Shown: positions 52,675 through 61,682, numbered from the stretch's first letter. The stretch is 64,000 nucleotides of DNA from JBHHUI01 sp965248775 (GCA_965248775.1 OZ252150.1:1364001-1428000); one strand, 5' to 3'. Translations and numbers: made by a program. Notes: generated by a model from the letters alone, not told the origin.

Positions 52675-52845
52675 GTGCACGCAAATGTTGTCAGGAATTT
52701 ACCCCTCCCCCTAACCCCCTCCCCGAATCGGGGAGGGGGGAACATGCACAGAAGACCAGGAAAGCCCCTCTCCGCAGGCGGGGAGGGGTTGGGGTGGGGT
52801 AAAACCGTGCGGCCTTTTTCGCCGACTGACAACATCTGCGTGCAC
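52675..52845. mobile_element. MITE-like palindromic element, 171 bp
   Basis: This fills much of the 340-bp gene-free gap between alaS and tyrS (52602-52941). Outer arms GTGCACGCAAATGTTGTCAG (52675-52694) and its reverse complement with one mismatch (52826-52845) enclose two C/G-rich palindromes: CCCCTCCCCG/CGGGGAGGGG-type at about 52700-52740 and a similar one at about 52768-52800. The two inner palindromes are roughly inverted copies of each other. It encodes no protein I can support. No clean target duplication is visible. The rest of the gap holds the alaS promoter and the tyrS leader. Confidence 0.75.
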
Positions 52846-52941
52846 ACGAAGGGGACGTCTTTTCGGATGGAGATGATTCGAGAATTGTTCGATCAGGTAA
52901 AATATGGACAATCCCAGTGAGAAAGCGCCGAAGGCGAACAC

Positions 52942-54153
52942 ATGCACTTAGATCAACAATTAGACCTTTTGATGCAGGGCACAGAATACGGCGATAAACA
53001 GACCGCTGCCAATATGCGTGCGGACTTGCGAAAACGCCTAGAGCTGGACAGGCCATTGCGCGTGTATTGTGGTTACGACCCGACCTCAACCGATTTGCAT
53101 CTTGGGCACACAATTACAATGCGCAAGTTACGCCAATTTCAAAAGCTTGGCCACGAGGTCACTTTCTTGATTGGAAGTTACACTGCGCTCGTTGGGGATC
53201 CGTCGGATAAAAACAAGGCGCGTCCCATCCTGACACACGAGCAAGTTGCCGAGAACGGAAAGACATATACCGAGCAAGCGTTTCGCATTCTCAATCCAGA
53301 GAAAACCAAAGTTCGCTCCAATGGGGAGTGGTTATCGAAACTTTCCTTGGTTGATCTGATTCGTTTGGGGCAGAATTTTACAGTGCAGCAGTTTCTTGCA
53401 CGGGAAAATTTTTCGCGGCGCTTGGAGAAAAACGAGCCAATTTATTTGCACGAATCCTTCTACGCCCTCATGCAGGGCTATGATGCGGTTGTATTAGAAG
53501 CAGACGTACAAGTGGGTGGCACTGATCAGCTCTTCAATATCATCGTCGCAGGACGCAAGCTGCAGGAGGCGCTTGGTCAAACTCCCCAGGTGGGCATTAT
53601 CATGAGCATCTTGCCGGGGACAGACGGCGTGCAACGTATGTCCAAGTCAACTGGCAACCATATCCCAATTCTCGCTTCTGCGGAGGATATGTACGGAAAA
53701 ATAATGGCTCTGCCGGATGTGGCCATGCCGACCTATTCCCGGTTAATTACGCGTTGGACCCCTGCAGAGATAGCTGAGAAAGAAAAACAGCTTGAGGCTG
53801 GAGAACTACATCCGCGTGATGCAAAGATGGCGCTCGCCTATGAAAATGTTTCCATATTTCATGGTAATGAAGCCGCATCGATCGCCGAAGATCATTTTAA
53901 GGCCATATTTCAACAACGGTCGCTACCCGCTGACATGCCTGAACTGCGCTTGCCAGCCTCCCAGCCAATTGTTGAACTCATGGTCGAAAATGGACTCGCC
54001 AGCAGCAAAGGTGAAGCACGTCGCCTAATAAAGCAGGGTGGGGTGCGTCTTGATGGTGAGAAAGTCGATAATATAAACTTGGTATTGGACCTCAACGCGG
54101 AGACGATACTGCAAGTAGGAAAACGGAAATTCGCAAAGCTTATCTCAAAGTGA
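52942..54153 (+). CDS. tyrS: Tyrosyl-tRNA synthetase
   Basis: 403 residues, class I synthetase of the TyrZ subgroup. VYCGYDPTSTDLHLGHTITMRKL contains the HIGH-like HLGH. YDAVVLEADVQVGGTDQLFNI binds tyrosine, QRMSKSTGNHIPI contains the KMSKS-like RMSKS, and the C-terminal S4 domain reads ASSKGEARRLIKQGGVRLDGEKV. The E. coli TyrS type has a longer GFDPTADSLHxGH region, so this is the other branch. The MITE-like element ends ~97 bp upstream and may lie in its transcript or promoter. It is convergent with the PBP-like gene (6-bp gap). Confidence 0.96.
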   Translation: MHLDQQLDLLMQGTEYGDKQTAANMRADLRKRLELDRPLRVYCGYDPTSTDLHLGHTITMRKLRQFQKLGHEVTFLIGSYTALVGDPSDKNKARPILTHEQVAENGKTYTEQAFRILNPEKTKVRSNGEWLSKLSLVDLIRLGQNFTVQQFLARENFSRRLEKNEPIYLHESFYALMQGYDAVVLEADVQVGGTDQLFNIIVAGRKLQEALGQTPQVGIIMSILPGTDGVQRMSKSTGNHIPILASAEDMYGKIMALPDVAMPTYSRLITRWTPAEIAEKEKQLEAGELHPRDAKMALAYENVSIFHGNEAASIAEDHFKAIFQQRSLPADMPELRLPASQPIVELMVENGLASSKGEARRLIKQGGVRLDGEKVDNINLVLDLNAETILQVGKRKFAKLISK

Positions 54154-54159
54154 GCCTGT

Positions 54160-55407
54160 TCACTTCATTTCGTGCCACGAACTCCAGATAGCTTCGGCAG
54201 CCTCCACGGCCAGTTCCCCGGTCGCGTCCTCTAAAACGACGACGATAGCTAGCTCGCCCTCTTCATAACCCCAATACCAGCCAAGTAATTGATTCGATTC
54301 AATCTGCTCTGCCGTCACTGATATTTCTACTATGTTGTTGGGGTCGTTCACCTGAAGCGATTCAAGCCAGTCGCTAACCACTTGAACTGAAAGTGCCTCG
54401 AAAACTTGTTCCCTGTTTCGCACTTCAGTAACACTTACCATTTCATTGTCTATATCTTCTGTCGCGAGAACCAGAAATGGAAAAATTTTAGTGCCTGAAT
54501 TTGCCAGTGTGGAGACTGCCACAGCCATCTGTAACGGGGTGATCTTAAGAGCTTTATCATCTGCCAAACTGGCTGCGTCCGGTATCGGCAGTGGAAAGTC
54601 GATTGCCGGGAGGAATAAACCTGCTGTGAGTGATGTTCCTGCCACATTGCGCACTGGATGTAGAAAAGCATCCAGTGTCGAAAGATATGCAGGCAAGTTT
54701 GATTCTGCGATTAGGTTCTCTTCGAGCGCATTGGCTAGTTCCATCGGAAGGAGTGCCTGACCCGGCGCATACTGTCCTAAAGTAGCACGATTAAGTAAGG
54801 GTGCGCGTTCATCGGCGATGAGTGCATCCCACTGCTCGTCTAATGAATTTGGGTCGAATGTCGGAGCCGAGGCGAGAGCAAGAATAGTTCCGCTGCTCGG
54901 TTCTATTACAACAACAGCTCCGCGATAACCTGCCAACGCTTTTGCCGCCGTGAGTTGTAAATTTGAATCAAGTGTAAGTTGAACGGCGCGCCCAACGCGT
55001 GGTTCGTGCAGGACGTCATGCTTCCACCAGAGTTCAAATGGGGAGTGACCTTGTGCACCACGCAGGATTGAGTCAGATGCGGCCTCGATACCGGATAATC
55101 CATAATTGAGGGAGGCATATCCAATTACTGGTGCTGCTTCAGGGATTAAATAATCTCGAAGTACTTGACCATCTTCGAGGGTGGAGCCAACCATTTGGAC
55201 GCCATTCCGATCGAGAATCGCACCTCGTTGAACAGATTGCTCGCGAAGGACCAGTCGTGGATTGTCAAGCCGATAAATTAATGTCTCACGCCGGAACAGG
55301 CTGGAGTAACTGGTTACACTGGCAAGAACGAGGACGGCGGCACCCAGCATTCCGCCAAGGAGTCTTACATGCCGATGAATTGAAGCTTTTCGGTTCCCAA
55401 TTAACAT
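54160..55407 (-). CDS. Penicillin-binding protein-like protein lacking the catalytic Ser and Lys
   Basis: 415 residues. TM helix at ~17-37 (LLGGMLGAAVLVLASVTSYSSL), a PBP dimerisation-like part (RGAILDRNGVQMVGS; VIGYASLNYGLSGIEAASD), then a transpeptidase fold from ~155 (VQLTLDSNLQLTAAKALAGYRGAVVVIEPSSGTILALASAPTFDPNSLDEQW). After LLNRATLGQYAPG, where active PbpA/FtsI proteins have STFK, this one has QALLP, so neither catalytic Ser nor Lys is present. KITPLQMAVAVSTLANSG is kept, but no K[ST]GT motif is visible afterwards. It is therefore probably a non-enzymatic partner of the SEDS protein encoded directly upstream (6-nt gap). Confidence 0.85.
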   Translation of the reverse strand: MLIGNRKASIHRHVRLLGGMLGAAVLVLASVTSYSSLFRRETLIYRLDNPRLVLREQSVQRGAILDRNGVQMVGSTLEDGQVLRDYLIPEAAPVIGYASLNYGLSGIEAASDSILRGAQGHSPFELWWKHDVLHEPRVGRAVQLTLDSNLQLTAAKALAGYRGAVVVIEPSSGTILALASAPTFDPNSLDEQWDALIADERAPLLNRATLGQYAPGQALLPMELANALEENLIAESNLPAYLSTLDAFLHPVRNVAGTSLTAGLFLPAIDFPLPIPDAASLADDKALKITPLQMAVAVSTLANSGTKIFPFLVLATEDIDNEMVSVTEVRNREQVFEALSVQVVSDWLESLQVNDPNNIVEISVTAEQIESNQLLGWYWGYEEGELAIVVVLEDATGELAVEAAEAIWSSWHEMK

Positions 55408-55413
55408 TGCTTC

Positions 55414-56763
55414 TTAAAATAGTCCGCGGTGTGCTCGATCAGACAGGCGAAGGAGCAGACCCAGTGCGGCGAACTGCATTATGAGCGCAGAGCCTCCATA
55501 GCTCACAAAAGGCAGTGTCACACCTGTGAGTGGCAATGCCCGAATGACTCCCCCGACAATAAGAATAGCCTGGATGCCTATCGTTGCAGCAAGTCCGCCG
55601 GCAAGGAGAGCGTGAAATCGCAATCGCAGCAGTGTTGCCAGGCGTAACCCGCGCAGGACGAATAATAATATTAAAAGAAGCATCCCCAGCCCACCGAGCA
55701 GCCCCCATTCCTCGACAACTGCGGCAAAGATAAAATCAGAATGAACAACGGGAATAACTCGCGGTGCCCCCAACCCCGGACCTCTGCCGGCAAAACCGCC
55801 ATTTGCAATCGCAATCAAGGACTGCACAATTTGAAATGAATCGCCGCTCGCATCGACCCAAGGGTTCCACAAAGCGTTTACCCGCACTTGTACTACATCG
55901 AAAAGCTGATAAGCGATCAAACCACTAACTCCAAGAAGTAAGACTCCGGCAACCAAATATTCGACTCTGCCAATAGCCAGAAATACCATTGCCAAGAAGA
56001 TTCCAAATAACAAAGAGCCTGTCCCCAGATCTCGCTGACTCATAAGAAGAAGCAGAGAAAACCCCCACATCACGAAAAGCGGCATGAAGAATGAAGTTGG
56101 GAGCCGGATTGGGCCGAAGCGATGCTCGGATACGATCAAGCTGCCCTTTTCGGCCAGATAGGCCGCTAGATAAACAACTAATAATAATTTTAGAATTTCA
56201 GAGGGTTGTAAATAAAGACCACCACCCGGTGAGCCGGGACCGCAGCAACCCAGCCAAAGGCGAGGTCCTTCCCCCGATGGATTGGTGCCCACAACCAGGG
56301 TCAGAGCCGTGAGCAGCAGACCACTCGTTAACCAAAGATATGGGAAGCGTCTCAACCAACGCAGGTCGGGTGGGGCGAAGAGTACGCCAACTAGGACAAG
56401 GGTTCCAATAAACAGCCATAAACTTTGGCGCACTCCGAATCCCGGCGCGAGTCGTTGGATGAGAACCAATCCCCACCCGACTAAAAACATGGCAACTGGG
56501 AAGAGAAACGCATCGCGGAAGGGCGCTTTACGGTTTAGTACAAAATGTCCGAGATAGGCACAAACGCTCCAGAGCGTGAGCCCGATTACGAAGGATGATT
56601 GAAATCCCGCAGCTCCCCATGCGGCTTGCCTGACAGAGGGTGCGAGGGTTAACGCAAGATAGCTGCCGGCGATGAAGGTAAACGACAGGATAAACAACAG
56701 AGCCTCGCGGCGACTTTGCATGCTACCCGTCTGAAAGAAGTATTCAGTTTGGTTGACGTTCAC
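55414..56763 (-). CDS. SEDS-family peptidoglycan polymerase (FtsW/RodA/SpoVE type)
   Basis: 449 residues with ten or more hydrophobic helices. Signatures: YLQPSEILKLLLVVYLAAYLAEKG (helix 4-5), LLLLMSQRDLGTGSLLFGIFLAMVFL with the catalytic-loop Asp, GFAGRGPGLGAPRVIPVVHSDFIFAAVVEEWGLLGG and ALPLTGVTLPFVSYGGSALIMQFAALG. SEDS proteins polymerise lipid II glycan together with a class B PBP. Pairing with the adjacent PBP-like gene matches the RodA-PbpA arrangement of Actinobacteria and Chloroflexota. It cannot be told whether it serves division or elongation. Confidence 0.92.
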   Translation of the reverse strand: MNVNQTEYFFQTGSMQSRREALLFILSFTFIAGSYLALTLAPSVRQAAWGAAGFQSSFVIGLTLWSVCAYLGHFVLNRKAPFRDAFLFPVAMFLVGWGLVLIQRLAPGFGVRQSLWLFIGTLVLVGVLFAPPDLRWLRRFPYLWLTSGLLLTALTLVVGTNPSGEGPRLWLGCCGPGSPGGGLYLQPSEILKLLLVVYLAAYLAEKGSLIVSEHRFGPIRLPTSFFMPLFVMWGFSLLLLMSQRDLGTGSLLFGIFLAMVFLAIGRVEYLVAGVLLLGVSGLIAYQLFDVVQVRVNALWNPWVDASGDSFQIVQSLIAIANGGFAGRGPGLGAPRVIPVVHSDFIFAAVVEEWGLLGGLGMLLLILLFVLRGLRLATLLRLRFHALLAGGLAATIGIQAILIVGGVIRALPLTGVTLPFVSYGGSALIMQFAALGLLLRLSDRAHRGLF

Positions 56764-56825
56764 AATATGTTATTTGGAGGGCACTGATAAAGAGGTCTGT
56801 GGAAATGTAAGCGCCCAAGAATTTA

Positions 56826-57698
56826 TTACATGTATTTCTCGATGAGTGGCCGGAGCCGACTGCGGGTCTCGTCCGAGATGCGATCGCGTTGTGTAATCAA
56901 CGCATCGGCGAGAGTATTCTCACACGTACACTCATTTCGGGGCGCATCAGCGGGGAGCATCTCGGCGAGATTTGCCAACCCTTGGTGGGCAATATCAGCA
57001 TTTCGCATAAGTGTCTGAATAACCATTTCAACTGTTACAGCTTCTTCTGATTCGTGCCAGACATCATAATCCGTGACATGTGCCATCACGGCATAGCAGA
57101 TTTCAGCCTCCCGTGCGAGAAACGCCTCCGGGCTGGCGGTCATGCCAACTAAACTCATACCCCATTTTCGAAAGGTATGGCTTTCTGCTTTTGTGCTGAA
57201 ACGTGGTCCTTCAATTGTGATAAATGCGCCACCACGGTGAACAGTTCCGTCAGTCTTTTGAATCGCGCTATGCAATATACCGGAAAGATGTGGGCAAAAA
57301 GGATCAGCGACGCCAACATGCGCTACGATGCCATCTTTGAAAAAGGTACGCTCACGATCTTTCGTGTTGTCGAAGAGCTGACTTGGTACGACAATATCGC
57401 CGGGTTTGAACTCTTCGCGCAGCGAACCACAGGCGCTCACTGAGATGATGCGTTTAGCTCCGAGGACTTTGAGAGCAAAAATATTGGCTCGATAATTGAT
57501 CTCGGATGGGCTGATGCGGTGACCTTTCCCATGCCGCGCCAGGAATGCAACCCGCTGTCCAGCAAGAGTGCCGGTGATGATCGGATCGCTGGGAGAGCCA
57601 AATGGCGTTGTGATATGGCGCTCATCTGCGTCTGTAAGCTGTTCCATTTTGTAAATGCCACTACCGCCGATGATCGCGAGTGATATTTCGTCAGTCAT
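56826..57698 (-). CDS. mtnP: S-methyl-5'-thioadenosine phosphorylase
   Basis: 290 residues from the ATG at 57698 (AAGGGG 6 nt upstream; the frame open to 57731 has no family match). It splits methylthioadenosine with phosphate to adenine and methylthioribose-1-phosphate. AIIGGSGIYKMEQL, FLARHGKGHRISPSEINYRANIFALK (phosphate His and Arg), VSACGSLREEFKPGDIVVPSQ and IEGPRFSTKAESHTFRKWGMSLVGMTASPEA are all standard. HVTDYDVWH is the late substrate loop. It stands alone. The MtaD-like fusion at 41217 would compete for the same substrate. Confidence 0.95.
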   Translation of the reverse strand: MTDEISLAIIGGSGIYKMEQLTDADERHITTPFGSPSDPIITGTLAGQRVAFLARHGKGHRISPSEINYRANIFALKVLGAKRIISVSACGSLREEFKPGDIVVPSQLFDNTKDRERTFFKDGIVAHVGVADPFCPHLSGILHSAIQKTDGTVHRGGAFITIEGPRFSTKAESHTFRKWGMSLVGMTASPEAFLAREAEICYAVMAHVTDYDVWHESEEAVTVEMVIQTLMRNADIAHQGLANLAEMLPADAPRNECTCENTLADALITQRDRISDETRSRLRPLIEKYM

Positions 57699-57846
57699 AT
57701 TTTGCCCCTTCTGTATCTGGGTCGCGTGCATGACAATGATACTGGAATACTCTGAAATTGAGAATGTTTCGGTATCAGTACCGATGATTCCCTGATGCTA
57801 CAATTTCGTCCATGAATAATAGACTCGCAGGGTCGTTGGGCGAGCA

Positions 57847-59073
57847 TTGAAATATTCGCGTAAACTCTCGCCCCGAGATTCTTCGGCGATACAAGTTTTG
57901 CTGTTTATAATTTCAATTGCAGGAGCATTGGGCCTGCTGATAGGGTTCGGCGTTGCGGCTGCTAGCCGAATCAATTCAACCGCAGGAAACGTTGATCTAA
58001 CAGCTCCGCCATTGCCTTCTTTTGGTGAAATACCAACACTCACCCCGCTATCAACGCAGACTTCAACCCCAAGTCTGACCGAGACTCTGGCTGTAAATGA
58101 TAGTGTGCCATCATCTACTCCAACCGCATTGCCGACTCTAGATCCAAATACGCCCACGCGTACACCACCTCCGACGGGTTGGTACGTTGTGCCTGCAAAT
58201 CCGACGCCTATCTCGACTCCTGAGTTGCCGGCTGCGGCGCCCTTTCCGGCTTCTTGCGACGGTCCGGGCAGAATGAACATCGTGTTGATCGGTGTGGACG
58301 GACGCTCGGACAATTACAACCGTGCAGCTCGGGCGGATGCATTACTAGTTCTTGGCGTGAATTATGGTGATCGCACTGCGCAAATATTGTCTATCCCGCG
58401 TGACCTGTGGGTTCAAATGCCCGAATACGGCAATTTTCAAACAACTGAAGGGCGTATTAATACTGCCTACGGATTGGGCCGCTCTTACGGATATCCGGGT
58501 GGTGGGGCGGCTTTCGAAATGGCAGTGATTGCCCACAACTTTGGTTTGCGTATCGACCGTTCAGTAACGATTAATTTCAGTGCCTTCGAAAACGCTGTTG
58601 ATGCTGTGGGTGGGGTTGATATTTTTCTAAATACTCCGATTCGCGATACAAAATATCCAATGGGAAACGGCAACACCATGGTGTTAGAAATCCCGGAAGG
58701 CTGGGTTCACATGGATGGACAAGTCGCTCTCATGTACGCACGCACACGTCATCAAGACAGCGATTTCGGGCGCATGCGGCGACAGCAAAAAGTTTTGCTG
58801 GCCTTGCGGGATAAATTGGTGACCACGGAAGTGCTGCCGCATTTGCCGGCACTTGCCCAGGCGATATGGGGCTCGGTCTCGACAGATATGTCGCTAGAGG
58901 ATATTGGCCTGCTTGGTTGTGTTGGCCCGCAGATCGATCCAGCAAACGCTAGTCAGTTTGTGATGGATTTGTCGATGGTGGAGCCGTTTGTCGGCCCCGG
59001 CGGGGCTTCGGTGTTACGCCCGAAGATGGAAGCGATTTTGCCTGTGCTAGAGGCCTTCAATACCGGGGAATAG
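57847..59073 (+). CDS. LytR-CpsA-Psr (LCP) family envelope ligase
   Basis: 408 residues from a TTG at 57847. One TM helix at ~17-40 (VLLFIISIAGALGLLIGFGVA), a long Thr/Pro/Ser-rich extracytoplasmic linker (~55-125), then the LCP domain: GRMNIVLIGVDGRSDNYNRAARADALLVLGV, ILSIPRDLWVQMP, RINTAYGLG, VDAVGGVDIFLNTPI and VALMYARTRHQDSDFGRMRRQQKVL. The conserved Asp/Arg residues for pyrophosphate binding are present. LCP enzymes transfer lipid-linked glycopolymers to peptidoglycan. A 12-codon frame starts with ATG at 57811 and its stop overlaps the TTG by four bases, so coupling is possible. Confidence 0.92.
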   Translation: MKYSRKLSPRDSSAIQVLLFIISIAGALGLLIGFGVAAASRINSTAGNVDLTAPPLPSFGEIPTLTPLSTQTSTPSLTETLAVNDSVPSSTPTALPTLDPNTPTRTPPPTGWYVVPANPTPISTPELPAAAPFPASCDGPGRMNIVLIGVDGRSDNYNRAARADALLVLGVNYGDRTAQILSIPRDLWVQMPEYGNFQTTEGRINTAYGLGRSYGYPGGGAAFEMAVIAHNFGLRIDRSVTINFSAFENAVDAVGGVDIFLNTPIRDTKYPMGNGNTMVLEIPEGWVHMDGQVALMYARTRHQDSDFGRMRRQQKVLLALRDKLVTTEVLPHLPALAQAIWGSVSTDMSLEDIGLLGCVGPQIDPANASQFVMDLSMVEPFVGPGGASVLRPKMEAILPVLEAFNTGE

Positions 59074-59114
59074 GAAGGGCAGGGCGCTAAGAGTTTTTGC
59101 AGCGAGCGCGTAAT

Positions 59115-59816
59115 TTACTTTTTCGTGACAGGATCGTATATGTCAATCTCGAACGAGTTGACTCGCCATTGTGTCTGGCTACTCAAGATCGTTCGCAGCA
59201 TCTCTCCACCATTCGCATCCGTGTGTGCCTCCGCAAATGCGTCGATAAGATCGGGTGGCGATATTGAAGTTGTTGCAACAGCAATGAATGCCTGCAATAC
59301 AGCGGCCTGTCTATATAACCTCTCCGCCTCTGTTTCTCCCTGAAGGATAAAATCGATGATGGCTGTACCTGATTGTTCTTCACCGCCAATGCGAAGCGGC
59401 TCAACTCTTTCAAGAAGCCAGCTGACCGAAGTGTGGTCGAGGACAATTTCGCCCACAATTGGAGTAGCGACAGCATTTGCTGCGGAGAGGGGCACACCAA
59501 TCAGCCGAATTAAGTCTGTGTTGTCCGAGCTTGACACGAGCCAGATGGCTTCAAGGTTCCCATCGGGATACGTGTCATAGAAGGACACGCGAATCGCTTC
59601 TCTCGAGGCAGAGTGAACATTGACCTGAGAATACTTCTTGGATGTCGCCTCGCCTGCATTGTCTGCAACAAAGAACCCGAAAATCCAGGCTGCCAATTGT
59701 GCTCCGAAAATTATGCCGCCGATTAACATGACGCCACGAATAGCAAAGCGGAAATTTTTTTGCGCGCGGAGTCCCTGCAGGCCATTCAGCTCCGGCCCTT
59801 CCGAGTGCACTATCAT
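59115..59816 (-). CDS. Hypothetical single-pass membrane protein
   Basis: 233 residues from the ATG at 59816, which lies 1 nt after the stop of the small gene upstream; a longer frame to 60029 overlaps that gene and is unlikely. A basic N-terminus (LRAQKNFRFAIRG) precedes one TM helix at ~31-50 (GVMLIGGIIFGAQLAAWIFGFFV), followed by an extracytoplasmic domain with SREAIRVSFYDTYPDGNLEAIWLVSSS and SGTAIIDFILQGETEAERLYRQAAVLQAFIA. The family is not recognised. The chain is neither Cys- nor repeat-rich. Confidence 0.7.
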   Translation of the reverse strand: MIVHSEGPELNGLQGLRAQKNFRFAIRGVMLIGGIIFGAQLAAWIFGFFVADNAGEATSKKYSQVNVHSASREAIRVSFYDTYPDGNLEAIWLVSSSDNTDLIRLIGVPLSAANAVATPIVGEIVLDHTSVSWLLERVEPLRIGGEEQSGTAIIDFILQGETEAERLYRQAAVLQAFIAVATTSISPPDLIDAFAEAHTDANGGEMLRTILSSQTQWRVNSFEIDIYDPVTKK

Positions 59817-59817
59817 C

Positions 59818-60048
59818 CTAGATGAGTCCCCCCGGAAGCAACAGGGCACCCAAGCCGGCAGCAAAAACCCCAATGGCGGCGCCCACTGAGAAAAACACCA
59901 TAGCGTCAAATGCCGCAGGCTTGACGACTGGTCGAAGATCGTGCCAGAGACGTTGGAACTTTCGAGCATGCCAGACAGTGAAATATACCTGTTTCCATCC
60001 GAGAATCTCCAAGTGACAGGCCATGGCATGAAAAGTTGATTGAAACAT
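59818..60048 (-). CDS. Small membrane protein in the ftsZ cluster
   Basis: 76 residues. The basic N-terminal half (HARKFQRLWHDLRPVVKPA) lies before one long hydrophobic stretch FDAMVFFSVGAAIGVFAAGLGALLLPG at ~48-74 that ends the protein. It starts 21 nt after the stop of the 96-residue gene upstream and is 1 nt from the start of the 233-residue gene downstream, so the three small genes are probably one transcript with ftsZ. Its length, position and single TM helix argue for a real gene; the function is unknown. Confidence 0.6.
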   Translation of the reverse strand: MFQSTFHAMACHLEILGWKQVYFTVWHARKFQRLWHDLRPVVKPAAFDAMVFFSVGAAIGVFAAGLGALLLPGGLI

Positions 60049-60069
60049 AATATCCCCTGTGGTGTCTCT

Positions 60070-60360
60070 CTAGCGGGAGGTCGTTATTTTGATAATCTTG
60101 CCGCGCCCATCCGAAATAACGCGAACTACTCTGTGGATCGTGTGCCCATTTGGGAGCTCGGCTTTGCCATTGAATGTGAGCAAATACCGGGATGCGTCCT
60201 TTTGGGAGATTGTCTTTTGCTGTTTCTTCCCATCCCCGTTTGCACGTGCGGGCGCGTTCTGGGGAGTGATCTTAGGTTCGGCGCCTTTCATCTCAGGGAA
60301 CTGCTTGTATACCTGGCGTGATATCTGATTGACTTTTCCTTTTGCAAGTGACATTCTCAT
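60070..60360 (-). CDS. Hypothetical small basic protein downstream of ftsZ
   Basis: 96 residues, ATG overlapping the ftsZ stop by 4 nt. The first half is Lys/Gln-rich and probably disordered. The C-terminal ~38 residues (RYLLTFNGKAELPNGHTIHR, then VVRVISDGRGKIIKITTSR) look like a short beta module, and a similar stretch ends the C25-like peptidase gene at 63061 (SLNGHISHHFARITVNKRG, then SVIKMAVTR). Translational coupling to ftsZ suggests a role near division, but this is only context. No named family is recognised. Confidence 0.75.
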   Translation of the reverse strand: MRMSLAKGKVNQISRQVYKQFPEMKGAEPKITPQNAPARANGDGKKQQKTISQKDASRYLLTFNGKAELPNGHTIHRVVRVISDGRGKIIKITTSR

Positions 60361-61667
60361 TCTGCTTTCTGAGGATCTTCTCCGCGTAGCTCTCTCATCT
60401 TTCGGCGGCGCAAGAATGCGGGCACGTCAATGTTATCCAGAACCGCAGCAACCGGCTCTGCGACAATCCACTCCATCGTTCTTGGATCTGATTTGGATTC
60501 TTCCAATGGAGTGGAGGGCTGTTCATCGATCGGCTTGTCATTGGGGACTACAGACGGCTCGTCGAAAGCATCATCCGATTCGAGTTGGACAGCTTTGGGT
60601 GCATCCAGGAGGCTGGGCTGCTTTGAGTGGGTTTCCTCACCCAACACCTCCTCCAGGGTATGCCCGCCAACGCCCGTCGCAACCATAATTACTTGTGCCC
60701 GCCCGGTCATCTCTGGTTCGACGGTTGCCCCAAATACGATTTCCGTCCCTATGCCCGTCATATTTGTAACGCGATTTACTGCCTGACTAAGTTCAAATAA
60801 TGTCAGATCATCGCCGCCAGTGAAATGAATCAGAATGCCGGCTGCCTGCTCAATGGAAGCTGTATCCAGCAAAGGATGGTTCATAGCTCGTTCGATGGCG
60901 TCCATTGCTTTGCTCGCGCCGCTCCCTTGCCCTACGGCCAGTAATGCGCCCCCGGCCAATTGCATCAGCGAACGCACATGCGCGAAATCGACATTGATCA
61001 TAGCGGGCCGTGTAATGAGTTCCGCAATACCCTGAATGCCCTGCCTTAAAACATCGTCCGCTACCCGAAAGGCGATATCGAGTGACACATCACGTCTGAC
61101 CACTTTCAGAAGGCGATCATTGGGCACTGTGATGAGTGTGTCGCAATTGTTACGCAACTTTGCTAATCCAGTCTGCGCATCTCTATGGCGGCGCGAACCT
61201 TCAAAGGTGAACGGGGTGGTTACAACTGCAATGGTCACTGCACCTGTTTCACGCGCAATTTCAGCGACCACCGGGATTGCGCCGGTACCGGTTCCGCCAC
61301 CCATGCCGCAGGCCAGGAAGATCATATCTGCACCACGCAGAGCTTCCCCAATAAGATCTCGCGATTCGCGGGCTGCCAGTTCTCCTTGCTCGGGGTTGCC
61401 TCCCGCCCCCAATCCACGCGTGGCATGCGGGCCGAGAAGGATGCGCTTGTCTGCCTGGCTGGCGGCGAGCGACTGCGAGTCGGTATTCGCAGCGATGAAC
61501 TCTACACCTGCAATCCCAAATTCGACCATGCGATCGATCGCATTGCAGCCACCACCACCCAAGCCAATGGCTTTGATAATGGTTGGATGCGGGTTATCTG
61601 CCTTGGCGAGCTGTGTCGCAACAGAGGGCTGGGTCTGATCAATGGCGGGGGTTTCAATAATTGTCAT
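60357..61667 (-). CDS. ftsZ: Cell division protein FtsZ
   Basis: 436 residues. Tubulin-like GTPase that forms the division ring. IKAIGLGGGGCNAIDRMVEFG, EFIAANTDSQSL, the tubulin signature MGGGTGTGAIPVV and INVDFAHVRSLM (T7 loop with the hydrolysis Asp position) are present. A variable acidic linker (~325-405) leads to DNIDVPAFLRRRKMRELRG, which fits the conserved C-terminal peptide that binds FtsA/SepF-type partners. No ftsA, ftsQ or sepF is adjacent; instead the gene sits between a TIM-barrel-like gene and a run of small membrane-protein genes. Confidence 0.96.
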   Translation of the reverse strand: MTIIETPAIDQTQPSVATQLAKADNPHPTIIKAIGLGGGGCNAIDRMVEFGIAGVEFIAANTDSQSLAASQADKRILLGPHATRGLGAGGNPEQGELAARESRDLIGEALRGADMIFLACGMGGGTGTGAIPVVAEIARETGAVTIAVVTTPFTFEGSRRHRDAQTGLAKLRNNCDTLITVPNDRLLKVVRRDVSLDIAFRVADDVLRQGIQGIAELITRPAMINVDFAHVRSLMQLAGGALLAVGQGSGASKAMDAIERAMNHPLLDTASIEQAAGILIHFTGGDDLTLFELSQAVNRVTNMTGIGTEIVFGATVEPEMTGRAQVIMVATGVGGHTLEEVLGEETHSKQPSLLDAPKAVQLESDDAFDEPSVVPNDKPIDEQPSTPLEESKSDPRTMEWIVAEPVAAVLDNIDVPAFLRRRKMRELRGEDPQKAE

Positions 61668-61682
61668 AGCGAGTCCTCTCTG

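Noticed and set aside
52675..52920. Open frames through the palindromic element (both strands)
   Set aside because: They encode only repeats of the C/G-rich palindromes and have no start signals of note.
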